Positions 21,870 through 32,958 of a stretch of 64,000 nt of DNA are shown in pieces; position 1 is the stretch's first letter, and every line of letters starts with the position of its first letter. The DNA lies in NCBI GenBank assembly GCA_964019695.1, contig OZ026530.1:42641716-42705715 (forward strand), given 5' to 3'. Made by a program: the position numbers and the translations under genes. Below the pieces are notes generated by a model. It did no database searches. It saw nothing but the letters and a program-made list of their open reading frames with translations, and was not told the origin of the DNA. Source of the stretch: Loripinus fragilis. Taxonomy: Eukaryota; Mollusca; Bivalvia; Lucinida; Lucinidae.

Positions 21870-23400
21870 GTTAGTTCAAAACTTTTTTTCCAGAGAGAAG
21901 GCTCTCCTTACCTTGCATGTCATGGCAGAAATGCATTTTTTACTTCTGAAAAATCTAAAAAATATCATGCATGGTCATGTTATTTGTTTCGGCACCAAGC
22001 TGTATGAACAAGTAGTTGGGATTCCTATGGTCACTAATTGTGCTTCCCTGCTTCCCTGGTTGCAGATTTATTCCTGTTTTGTTATGAGAGGGAATTATGA
22101 TGTCTTTTTCTTTAGATAAGCAGGCAGATATTATTGATGCATTTAACACTACATCCAGATATTTGGACGACATTTTAAACATAATGTTTATTTTGACAAT
22201 ATGGTAAGTCAAATATACCCGTCAGAGCTCCAACTTAATAAAACCAATACCTCTGATAAAGGAGCCACATTTTTAGACTTGCATTTTGTCAATTGCTAAT
22301 GGTATTGTTTCTACCAAAATTTATGATAAACGTGACGACTTTGATTTTGGAATTGTCAATTTCCCATTTTTAGATGGTGATTTTCACCGCTCTACATCCT
22401 ATGGAGTGTATATCTCTCAACTCATTATTTTTGCTGAAGCATCTAGCTATGTTACTGACTTCAACACTCGAAATAAATTGTTAACTCAGAAACTTCTGAA
22501 ACAAGGCTATCAGTATCATAAACTTCGCAAAACCATTTCTAAATTTTATAGACGATACTTTGGTTTGATATCTAAATTCGAAGTTTGACCTAAATCTCTC
22601 GTGCGCCAAGCACTTTCAGAACCCGAATTCTATGGTGACTTGGTGTATAAATTGAAGAAGATTGTTGGCTCTTATCATTTTTCAGCGCAGTTTATTAAAA
22701 TAATTTCTCATTATAAAAAGATTGGCTATAACATTAATGTATTGCAACAGACTGCATGCTTGGTGGTCAACCCAATCACGGTTGGCAACTTTGCTTTCCT
22801 CTTTAATTGCACGCCGGTGGGTCGGACTAAAACGACATATATTAATTAGATGTTAGGTGCCTGATGCTTTGGCTGTTTGTCGCACCCACCGGGGTTTACC
22901 TGTTGATTTTTTTTTGCTCCGGTATTCATTTTTATTATTGTTGAGTCCTTATCATTGCTTTATTTCCTTTTTATATCTTGATTAATGATTAATATAATCT
23001 GGGAGATGATGCATTGATAAGTTAGGGGTCTTTCATGCAAACCAAATATCTATGTGTCTTGATCCACATCTGAATTAAGGTTGAGGTTGGCGCCGTGAAA
23101 CCGGTTTAAGCCCTCCAGTAAAATGTTTTACTGACCGTTCCATGGCGGTTTTACTTTTGTGGATTTTTATGGGTTTTTTCTGTCTTGTGTTTGTTATGCC
23201 TTAGTGCGCGTCTGTTTGTTTGTGCCTTGTGGTCACCTGCTGGGAAAGGGCTGACCACTTTGCTCTCGCTTGTGGTGTATAACTGTGAGTTTGTCACTTT
23301 TCCATTGGTATCCTGGGTCAGGTGTGGACCTTGATTGTATCGACTTCTGGTCTTTGCACCTTACTTACTTTGCTATATTATGATTAAACTGACACTATAT
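21870..23400 (+). mobile_element. 5'-truncated, frameshifted reverse-transcriptase retroelement
   Basis: Reading across frames from about 21917 gives YLACHGRNAFFTSEKSKKYH, then FGTKLYEQVVGIPMVTNCAS (RT block with altered PMGTNCAP), then NTTSRYLDDILNI, the catalytic YLDD box, near 22145-22190. The 22286-22588 frame continues IYDKRDDFDFGIVNFPFLDG and YGVYISQL, and 22601-22849 gives YKLKKIVGSYHFSAQFIKII and CLVVNPITVGNF. The 3' non-coding tail runs to about 23400 with cagtaaaatgttttactg and gtatcctgggtcaggtgtgg. Frameshifts and stops make it inactive. The family is probably Penelope-like or another non-LTR type; I cannot settle which. Sister fragments lie at 3410, 3925 and 6640-7165. Confidence 0.8.
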
Positions 23401-25630
23401 AGGGAGCGTGCATATGAGTTTTAGCTCAAAACAACTTTGGGAATTGATTACTCTTCAGTCTTTAGCCAAATACAGCTTGTGTGTCTTGTATGGCTCATTG
23501 AAGAACTTTTAGATTTTGGCAGGCATACTCACTTACTATTTCTAAAAACACTTACCTTCACAATTCCTGCCAAACATCTCCACATTACTTCTGTGGTTAA
23601 GCAGCTAGATATTGTTTTGATGACGCTTCTCTTCAATGATGTTGGCGACTGATTGTTAAGTGACGTCACATTTTTTTTAAATCTTAGAGTTCCCCCGCTG
23701 CTTTGCCTAGGCACCATTACTATACGATGAGTTTTCAAATGAGCGCTTAACAGGCTTAACTATTTGTAAACTGGTGAAAGTTTCTTTTGCCCACAACAAT
23801 ATCTGGGTTCAAGGTTGTATATATATGCAGTTCGTGATTATTTACACTATCAAGTGGAATCAAGGCAGATGTCAAATGTTATTACTCTTGGGGTTTTATC
23901 GAAGTGTTAAAACGGATTTGACTTTGCAACCGGACCTATTAAAATCCCAAATAACAATACAAGCATTAAGTTGGAATTATCATCTGTTAAGATTCCTAAC
24001 GCTGTGTAGAAAGAACCCTGTTTAAAAAGACCATGATATATCAAAAGCATAGGGAACGAAATGTATTGAATTTTCCCGCCTTCGGAAAACCCTGGACTTT
24101 GGCTTTTTTTAAACAGTTTAATATATCTTTGCATGCTTGATGATCTAAAGATAATAGCATACATTTCAGTGCACTTGAAAAAAAAATCTTTTTCATCAGT
24201 TCTAATGATTAAACGTTTTAGAGATATGCATGAAATTGCAAATCCCATATAGATGTCACGTAAAATAATCTAGACTAGTAAGACTATTTATATTGACAAG
24301 GGGTCCAGCTTAGAAAATGTCAGATTCGACCCTGTTACATTTAAAGCGCTCTTTCAATTTAAGATATTCTTTGACCACCAAACTGTAGGTAAATGAACCC
24401 TCTATTGGGACAAATCAACAATAGCAACGTTTCTTCAAAAGTTTGCAGATAGATACAGAGAGATATTGTAAATCAACTGAGCAGATAGATGCTGTAACTG
24501 ATAGTTTGCCTCTCTGGCTTCTCATTTTATAGTCTAAAAGATCAGATATGTTCAAAAGATTTGCGAATGCTTTAAAAAAGGTAGCTTGTTGCTTTACTCT
24601 CAATGCAGAGTGTGAGTGTGACATTTTGTGGCCATACAACTAAGAAACCCGCGAGATCATAATGAATCTGGAATGTACAACCTTCAGTCGGGCTGTCGGT
24701 GCAAAATACCGGCGATGTTGAGTTAGCTACAGACAAATATCATATAATTTGATACAGAGGAGGAAATAGACGGCCACATGCAAATATTTTGGCGCTACCT
24801 TTCAACGCGGATTCCGAACGCTTAAATGGAGTGTTAAACAATGTTCGGCATATCCAGTACTACACACTCTGCAGATAAGCTTCCTAGCCGTGGATGTAAA
24901 CAAATACAGATACATACAGACTCCCATTGGATTATTGATTTTTTGAGGTTATAGGTCATGTTTACGCTGTACAATTTGAGGTACTGTATCACCGGAAAAC
25001 ATTTTACAGCGAAGCGGATAACTGCAGTTACGGGTATTTTAAAATTATAAGTAGAGTTGTCTTCCGTAATATTCTTCGTTACCGAGAGCAAAGGTATGAC
25101 TTCATTTTAAGTTATTTACATAGATTATCTCAAGTATACCGTCTAAGGAAGCGCAACACATGAGCTGCCTTCCTTCATGTAGAAGCACAATCATTTCGAT
25201 CTGATAAATCAGAGAGTTCGATTGGAAATAATGTCTTTTAAATTTAATCTCGGCACCAGCGGCACGGACTCGCAATATACACTTTGTATTTTCTTTCGAG
25301 ACACGGACTGGTCAATTACATACAGGTAGTAATGACACAGGAATCAATAAGACTGTCCCGCTATAGGCCTGTCTATCGCCATTATAACCCAGTCCAATTC
25401 AAGCAGCGATTTTATCATAATAATTTAATAAATCAAGAATGTGTTGAATATAAACTATAAATAAAATCGAAAAAGAATCAGCTTTCCGATGATATTATTT
25501 AATTTATTGAGCTGCGTAGTTATTTCGCTATCGCGACATTTAGCCGACTTCGATCAATTTTCAAAAATTGTGACAAATGGCGGACAGCGACCTTTGCATA
25601 TGCCTCCCAAGCTAGGGATACGGATCTTTA
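23401..25630. other. Mostly non-coding; short open frames only
   Basis: Several open frames of 60-113 codons occur on both strands (for example 23907-24248 and 24834-25091, minus), some starting with TTG. None shows a domain, a repeat or convincing splice borders. 25583-25592 (aaatggcgga) resembles a YY1 core. Confidence 0.3.
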
Positions 25631-25638
25631 TTATATAC

Positions 25639-25780
25639 CTATAACTGATACGACTTGAGAACTGTCTGTTATCTGGCCATCTGATACAGAAAGCCGGATC
25701 AACGAACTGAGGTTTTCTGAATCCATATCACTATCCTTTAAAACGAGGCTAAGGTCGGTTACCTGCTTTTGCGGCGACAT
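25639..25780 (-). CDS. Candidate first coding exon of an unrecognised gene
   Basis: The ATG at 25780-25778 opens a 47-codon stretch MSPQKQVTDLSLVLKDSDMD...ENLSSLIRLSVSDGQITDSS... with an acidic, Ser/Asp-rich composition typical of a protein N-terminus. It ends at a donor-like ATAG|GTATAT (intron from 25638); without splicing the frame stops two codons later. A perfect CRE octamer TGACGTCA lies 52 bp upstream of the ATG. No downstream exon was identified. Zinc-finger locus A lies about 6 kb further along the same strand but linkage is speculation. Confidence 0.35.
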
Positions 25781-25831
25781 TACGTAAAGTAAATTGCGAG
25801 CAGAGAACCAGAGACGGAAAACATGTTTACG

Positions 25832-25839
25832 TGACGTCA
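25832..25839. promoter_or_regulatory. CRE/ATF-like octamer TGACGTCA
   Basis: A perfect 8-bp palindrome, as bound by CREB/ATF factors, placed 52 bp upstream of the candidate ATG at 25780 and surrounded by other acgt-containing sequence (gtttacgtgacgtc, aacgtaacgtt). One octamer in 64 kb is weak evidence alone. Confidence 0.3.
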
Positions 25840-25938
25840 AAAAACGTAACGTTATGGCAAACGTTCCCGCATTTTTTCGGGATTAAAGACCAAAACAGGT
25901 TTTAAAATCGGAAAGAATGTCAGAAAAAAAGGCATATG

Positions 25939-26060
25939 ATAAACATATTATCAAAAGAGTAACTTGATCTACGCGTCTCGGGTGATCCGATGGTATGATC
26001 TCATCCACGAGACGTGATACAGTACGCCAGATCAAGTTACTATTATGATAATGTGTATAT
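25939..26060. repeat. Imperfect inverted repeat, about 45-bp arms
   Basis: The left arm aaacatattatcaaaagagt + aacttgatctacgcgtctcg and the right arm cacgagacgtgatacagtac + gccagatcaagttactatta are inverted copies around ggtgatccgatggtatgatc. No coding content. Probably a small fold-back element. Confidence 0.65.
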
Positions 26061-26064
26061 CTCT

Positions 26065-27995
26065 AGCATTTTTCAACAGCCGAGGCTAGAGGTACATCCG
26101 TTTATAATACTTTTTTAGAACGTTATACGGATAAGATGTGTCTAATTGTTATCATTATAAAATCGTAGGAAATGACAACTTTGATAATTGTTTGTTTCTT
26201 GTTGTTGTTTTTTGTCATACACGAATGTGCCGTGTTGTGGCCTTGCTTATGGCCCTGCCCGTTGTGACTATAAAGCCTCTCAAGTACCATGGTATTTATT
26301 CCGACTTTGGCGATTAAAAGTTTATAGTGTTCAGATATCCTCTTGACTCTATGACGGTAGAAAGCTACATATAGTAATGTTCGACTATGGGCCCCAGCAG
26401 AGTTCTCAGAAACGCCGAATCAGGCGTATTTTTATGCCAACTTTTGGTTGTGTACGCGTACATTGTCCTGCTTGGGATTCTAATTACGCCAATTTTTTTT
26501 TTCTGCTGACGCTTCTCAAACTCCTGAAGACGTCTGTGAAAGTCCAAATTTGGTTTCCGCCACAAAAGATCCGAAGATCGCCGCCTATCCGATGCCACAG
26601 GGTTGGTCATAAAATGTCTAGTTGTCCGATAGCAGTAGGCATTATCCCATTCAGCTCTCAGTCAATCAAAATGTCGCATAGCGACTGCGTCTTTAATATT
26701 AAACAGGACAATAATTACGCCTTTGCAAATTTGAGAAGCACGTGGTCGATTGGGTTTATCTTTTCCCAGTGCGTGTATTGACAAAAGAGAGTCACGCATT
26801 CGTGACTGTCTGTCTCAATCAAATCGTAAAACGTTTTTATTTTTTTGAACACATCTCGAAAGAAAAAATACTGCTTCGAGAACACATGGAATAGCTTCAC
26901 CAAATGGTTGATGAAATAAAAAAAAAAAAGATTTGCTGAAAATATCGGTACATCTGTAAACCCAATAGGATAATGTCTGATAAGGGCTTAGGCAAAAGTT
27001 CTGAATGAAGCGTCATTAGTCATTTGCATCAAATGAGTTACGGCGTTTTGCCATCGAATAAACTATTCTTAGGGTATATTAAATGCAAGCAAATGACTTT
27101 CAGCAAAAAAAGCCGTTCATTTTTAAACCATTTAAATCATCTATCACGTAGGTACGAACTCAAAATAATCATTTTTATTTTAGAACGATCGCCGTAGACT
27201 AGCTAGACTAGGTGCGCAAAAAAGCACTTCCATGCAAATTATTAAATGATTGCACTAGATATAAACATATGCAAAATATCTATCCGTCTTTCTGTCCGTT
27301 CGTCTGTTTGTCTGCTTGTAAATGAATAAAACAACTACATGCATTATCAATTACGATTTTCATTTTAAGGCCAAACATAAAAATATACTCAACGTCAGTG
27401 AAAAGTTACCATTAAATCACATACACTTAACATAGGACAATATTTAGTCCATTCTGAACGAAGAACGGTGGATACTTCAACACTCAATTTTACGACATAG
27501 AGTTCCATGTATCACCACTATGGACAACGGTATCCATCACACCCGAATGCATTATAATCGATATCATTCCTTCATGGACCCCTGTAATTTCCATTGCATT
27601 TTGTAGGAAAATGCAATGTTTTGGTGTTACCTTAAAGTTTGATCCTCTTTTTTTCGCGTTTAATGAAATAACCTAAACCATTTTGGTGGCGTTTTCAATA
27701 AAATGTCAAGGGTTTGTCCTGGCATGTTGTCTTCCTTAAATGATGATTTCAAAGAAACCATAAAATGCACGTGCATCACGTGCACCATAGTTTCAGGGCT
27801 CGTGAAACTGTTTTATCTCTCCAAACTAGCTTGTCGTTGACCAGATACATGAACGTTATATTAGCCAAAGAGCTGCATTATATATTTTTCGAAATTTCGT
27901 TACTGGTAACGTTTCATTGACGCTGAGTATATGTGTTTCATGATACATGAAATTTTAAAAAGCATTCCTCATTTTAAAGAAAAATATATATAGGT
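26065..27995. other. Non-coding; nothing recognised with confidence
   Basis: It holds open frames at 26365-26781 on both strands without motifs, a ctttctgtccgttcgtctgt tract near 27290, and a pair of cacgtg E-boxes in tgcacgtgcatcacgtgcac near 27768. Confidence 0.3.
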
Positions 27996-27998
27996 ATT

Positions 27999-28229
27999 TT
28001 GTTTGTTTGTTTGATTTGAAGCGTTACGTCCCAGTCAACGATTTTTCAGTCAGGTCGGTACGGGTCTTCCTGGGATGAACCACTATCTGGGTTGAACCAG
28101 TACTAAGCAGTGATAAAGTGTGTTGCTCAAGGACACAACACAGTGACTCCTCCACCAGCGTGTAGGCTAGAACAAGAAACACCTCGACCCCCAGTCTAAC
28201 GCCCTGTCCACTGAGCCACTGCGATCCGC
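27999..28229 (-). mobile_element. SINE, caaatcaaac-tailed family, minus strand
   Basis: The left end is the reversed tail (tttgatttgaagcgttacgt) and the right end the tRNA-like head (ccactgagccactgcgatcc). The body has gggtcttcctgggatgaacc and gttgaaccagtactaagc. An imperfect target duplication, atatataggtat on the left and atatataggaat on the right, flanks it. A 78-codon frame here is SINE sequence. Confidence 0.75.
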
Positions 28230-28433
28230 ATATATAGGAATACCCTGCTTTTCCACGCATTTTAGGAAGTCCCTCTCATTATTTTTTATCATTGCATTTT
28301 ATGATGATGGAGCTGGATTGGTGGTCGTGCTTTCACTCATTTTCTAGATCGCCAAGATAATGAAACAAAGTATCGACTGCAGTTACATGAGGGTGTGCTT
28401 AATTTAAGTATTGGTATACCGAAGCATGCAACC

Positions 28434-29495
28434 AGCTAATCAGACGAACGTTAAATTCACCCTAGCATTAAACAAATAATCTATATTTGGAACTACAGTA
28501 CACCATCCATTCAACAAGCTAATTAGACGCACGTTAAATTCACTCTAGCATTAAACAAATAACATATATTTGGAACTACAGTACACCATCCATGCAACAA
28601 GCTACCGGGATGCACATTAAATTCACCCTAGCATTAAACAAATAACCTATATTTGGAACTACAGTATACCATCCATGCAACAAGCTAATCAGACGAACGT
28701 TAAAATCACCCGAGCATTAAACAAATAATCTATATTTGGAACTACAGTACACCATCCATGCAACAAGCTAATTAGACGAACGTTAATTCACCCAAGCATT
28801 AAACAAATCATCTATATTTGGAACTACAGTACACCATCCATGCAACAAGCTGTTCAGACGAACGTTAAATTCACCCTTGCTTTAAACAAATCATCTATAT
28901 TTGGAACTAGAGTACACCATCCATGCAACAAGCTGATCAGACGAACGTTAAATTCACCCTAGCATTAAACAAAAAACCTATATTTGGAACTACAGTACAC
29001 CATCCATGCAACAAGCTAATCAGACGAACGTTAAATTCACCCTAGCATTAAACAAACTATCTATATTTGGAACTACAGTACACCGTCCATGCAACAAGCT
29101 AATGAGATGCACGTTAAATTCGCCCTAGCATTAAACAAATAATCTATATTTGGAACTACAGTACACTAGCCATGCAACAAGTTAATCAGATGAACGTTAA
29201 ATTCACCCTAGCATGAAACAAATACTCTATATTTGGAACTACAGTACACCATCCATGCAACAAGCGAATCAAACGAACGTTAAATTCACCCTAGCGTTAA
29301 ACAAATAATCTATATTTGGAACTACAGTACACCATCCATGCAACAAGCCTATCAGACGAACGTTAAATTCGCCCTAGCATTAAACAAATAATCTATATTT
29401 GGAACTACAGTACACCATCCATGCATCAAGCTAATCAGATGCACGTTAAATTCGCCCTAGCATTAAACAAATAATCTATATATGGAACTACTGAT
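28434..29495. repeat. 83-bp tandem array, about 12.8 units
   Basis: The unit starts gctaatcagacgaacgttaa and continues with attcaccctagcattaaaca, aataatctatatttggaact, acagtacaccatccatgcaa. The period is 83 bp (for example gct at 28435, 28518, 28601). Units differ by a few substitutions and there are no unique spacers. A 3' neighbour frame (29508-29765, 85 codons) is open but unrecognised. Confidence 0.95.
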
Positions 29496-29907
29496 TAACC
29501 TTTTTCCATGCAATTTAATAAATTAAGTAGTGAATCCCCCATTTTGTATTTTACATATCACAGGGGTCACAGATTGAAATTTCTTAATTATGACACATTT
29601 GTTTCCCTGGTGATTGAATTTATATTTGCAAACAATGCAGAAAACCCTGACAGTAATTGTTTGCAAAAGTACCTGTCAACCGGTAGCCAGAATGAAAAGG
29701 GTATAAAACTAGCTAAGCATAAACACCGTGGCCTTACTTATAAAATAAAATCTACTAGAAATTAAAGAACTGTTCATGCTTAAATGAACATAGTTATCCT
29801 CAAGTGCATTTATAGACATATTCCATGCTCAATTCAATTGAGAACCATCGAACAAAGGTCTAACGCAGTATGTCCCATGAATCAAACTTTCAAACTTTTG
29901 CATCCTG

Positions 29908-30734
29908 ATATACTGAAGGACTTTAAAAACGCACCACCTGCTTAAATGCTAATTTATGTCGAAAATTGGATATTTTCATTATGTGAAAAATAAAATTGAC
30001 AAGTTCCGTCATTTTGCTTGCATTCAATAAGAAAATCGAAACGCTGTGGCTTATGATTGCTGTGACGTCGCAATAATTCTGAGACAACTCAAATTCAAAA
30101 AGTCACAGAGTCCCCATACCTTCCATTTGAACGAAAAAAAGTTTTCGAACCAATGTTTGTTCTTGAAAGCAAAAGGAAAGACAAAAACAAATCATGAAGT
30201 TTTAGGCCTCTGCCAACGTTCATTACGTCTACATGACGCCATTGATTTTTGACGTAATTGGCCGTCTATATCCTAAGGATCAGAAATAATCAAAATCTTT
30301 TTGTTGCCAACAGATACTCCTCAATCAGTTGCATAAAAGACAAAAGTATCGCGACATGCGCGGACGTCACCAGTCTGTTATTGATGTTAGAAAATTTGAG
30401 ACTGAAGTTAGCAAAGAAACACTGCGAGTGGGAGTGTAATAAAACGATTATTTTTGAAAATTTTTGTGTTTTTCCATTTGTTAAGACATCTGGCTACCAC
30501 CTAAAAGTGTTTGTTTTCAAATTGAATCAAGTTCACATTTGTCAGACGACAATTGTTGAAAAACGCTTACGTCGATATTACGTCAGAATGAACAGCATGG
30601 GCAAATTGAAATAATGGCAAATCATGGTCCATTTTGCAAGACGATAAAAAATGATAAAGAAAACATCCCCAAATTAATCATGTGGAAGAGACAGACAATG
30701 TAAAATGGTGCGTTTTTTAAGTCCCTCAGTATAT
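29908..30734. mobile_element. 827-bp element with 29-bp terminal inverted repeats
   Basis: The left end atatactgaaggactttaaa + aacgcacca and the reversed right end atatactgagggacttaaaa + aacgcacca match at 27 of 29 positions. The ends lie in AT context, so a TA target site is possible but not provable. Inside are plus-strand open frames at 30046-30252 (68 codons) and 30258-30614 (118 codons) with a Lys-rich composition and no catalytic motif I recognise. A non-autonomous or decayed DNA transposon, perhaps Tc1/mariner-like. Confidence 0.7.
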
Positions 30735-31120
30735 TAACAATATCATGTCAATCGTCGCCAAAGTATTATTATGCTAAAACCAAACTTACTTACCGGCGCT
30801 TGCGCGGGTTCTAACCTAGTTTAACTTAAAACTCCTGTTACTAAAACTGACCAAATCAAGACAGATATTTGTTTGTAATGAATATTGTTTTTGACTTAGA
30901 ACAAGCATAATTTAGGCCTAAATGCGCAAGCGAGTACGCGACTCAGTCGATTGGTAATTGTAGCAGAGGCACCAATCCTTCGTCTTCTGTTTTCTAGTAT
31001 TGTAGGTTCTCTCTATTTCTGAAGGATTTGTTTTTCCAAATTATTTAGATGTATTGAAAGAATATTCCATAGATATTCTAACGGATATTCTAACATGCTT
31101 TAATTGTTTTTATCTTTTCA

Positions 31121-32872
31121 GAGAACTATTGAACATTACTAGAAGAAGTGTCATCTTTTCAGGAGAGTCATTTTGTTGTGTTGAAAGGCAGTAATTGGTA
31201 GAAGATTGTGCTAACACAAGAAGTGGCCAGCTCGTCTTTATACATGAGAACTGTTGAACATTATTAGACGAAGTGTCATTTTTTCAGGAGAGTCATTTTG
31301 TTGTGTTGAAAGGCAGTAATTGGTAGAAGATTGTGCTAACTCAAGAAGTGGCCAGCTCATCTTTATACATGAGAACTGTTGAACATTATTAGACGAAGTG
31401 TCATGTTTTCAGGAGAGTCATTTTGTTGTGTTGAAAGGCAGTAATTGGTAGAAGATTGTGCTAACTCAAGAAGTGGCCAGCTCGTCTTTATACATGAGAA
31501 CAATTGAACATTACTAGACGAAGTGTCATTTTTTCAGGAGAGTCATTTTGTTGTGTAAAAAGGCAGTAATTGGTAGAAGATTGTGCTAACACAAGAAGTG
31601 GCCAGCTCGTCTTTATACATGGGAACTGTTGAACATTATTAGACGAAGTGTCATCTTTTCAGGAGAGTCATTTTGTTGTACTGAAAGGCAGTAATTGGTA
31701 GAAGATTGTGCTAACACAAGAAATGGCCGGCACTTCTTTATACATGAGAACTATTGAACATTATTAGACGAAGTGTCATTTTTTCAGGAGAGTCATTTTG
31801 TTGTGTTGAAAGGCAGTAATTGGTAGAAGATTGTGCTAACTCAAGAAGTGGCCAGCTCTTTATACATGAGAACTATTGAACATTATTAGACGAAGTGTCA
31901 TCTTTTCAGGAGAATCATTTGTTGTGTTGAAAGGCAAAAATTGGTAGAAGATTGTGCTAACTCAAGAAGTGGCCAGCTCGTCTTTATACATGAGAACTAT
32001 TGAACATTATAGGAAGAAACGTCATCTTTTCAAGGGAGTCATTTTGTTGTGTTGAAAGGCAGTAATTGGTAGAAGATTGTGCTAACTCAAGAAGTGGCCG
32101 GCTCTTCTTTATACACGAATCCTGTTGATCATTATTAGAAGAAGTGTCATCTTTTCAGGAGAGTCATTTTGTTGTGTTGAAAGGCAGTAATTGGTAGAAG
32201 ATTATGCGAACTCAAGACGTGGCCTGTTCGTCTTTATACACGAAAACTGTTGATCATTATTAGAAGAAGTGTCATCTTTTCAAGGGAGTCATTTTGTTGT
32301 GTTGAAAAGCAGTAATTGGTAGAAGATTATACGTACTCAAGAAGTGGCCGGATCTACTTATTACATGAGAACTGTTGAACATTATTAGAAGAAGTGTCAC
32401 CTTTTCAGGAGAGTCATTTTGTTGTGTTGAAAGGCAGTAATTGGTAGAAGATTGTGCTAACACAAGAAGTGACCAGCGCGTCTTTCTACATGAGAACTAT
32501 TGAACATTACTAGAAGAAGTGTCATCTTTTCAGGAGAGTCATTTTGTTGTGTTGAAAGGCAGTAATTGGTAGAAGATTGTGCTAACACAAGAAGTGGCCG
32601 GCACTTCTTTTTACATGAGAACTATTGAACATTACTAGAAGAAGTTTCATCTTTTCAAGGGAGTCATTTTGTTGTGTTGAAAGGCAGTAATTGGTAGAAA
32701 ATTCTGCTAACTCAAGAAGTGGCCAGCTGTTCTTTATACATGAGAACTGTTGAACATTATTAGAAGAAACGTCATCTTTTCAGGAGAGTCATTTTGTTGT
32801 GTTGAAAGGCAGTAATTGGTAGAAGATTGTGCTAACTCAAGAAGTGGCCGGCACTTCTTTATACATGTATCA
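31121..32872. repeat. About 125-bp tandem array, 14 units, abutting zinc-finger locus B
   Basis: Unit blocks: gagaactattgaacattact, agaagaagtgtcatcttttc, aggagagtcattttgttgtg, ttgaaaggcagtaattggta, gaagattgtgctaac, aagaagtggccagctcgtct. Starts at 31121, 31247, 31371 and 31496 give periods of 124-126. The first unit directly follows tttttatcttttcag, and each unit carries its own catcttttcagg, so the array holds many splice-acceptor-like sites. It ends about 87 bp before the locus B start codon. Small frames within are by-products. Confidence 0.95.
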
Positions 32873-32958
32873 GTATTCAAACTGCTGGAGAATTAGCCTT
32901 ATTTGAATTGAAATGAACTGTAGCAGATTAGTATTATAATTATTTATTCTTCTACGAA

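Noticed and set aside
28434..29495. Possible CRISPR array
   Set aside because: Units of 83 bp are contiguous and near-identical throughout, without unique spacers, and the sequence is eukaryotic.
30046..30252. THAP-type zinc finger suggested by VAYDCC...PHTFHLNEKK
   Set aside because: The C2CH spacing and the invariant Trp and Pro of THAP domains are not present.
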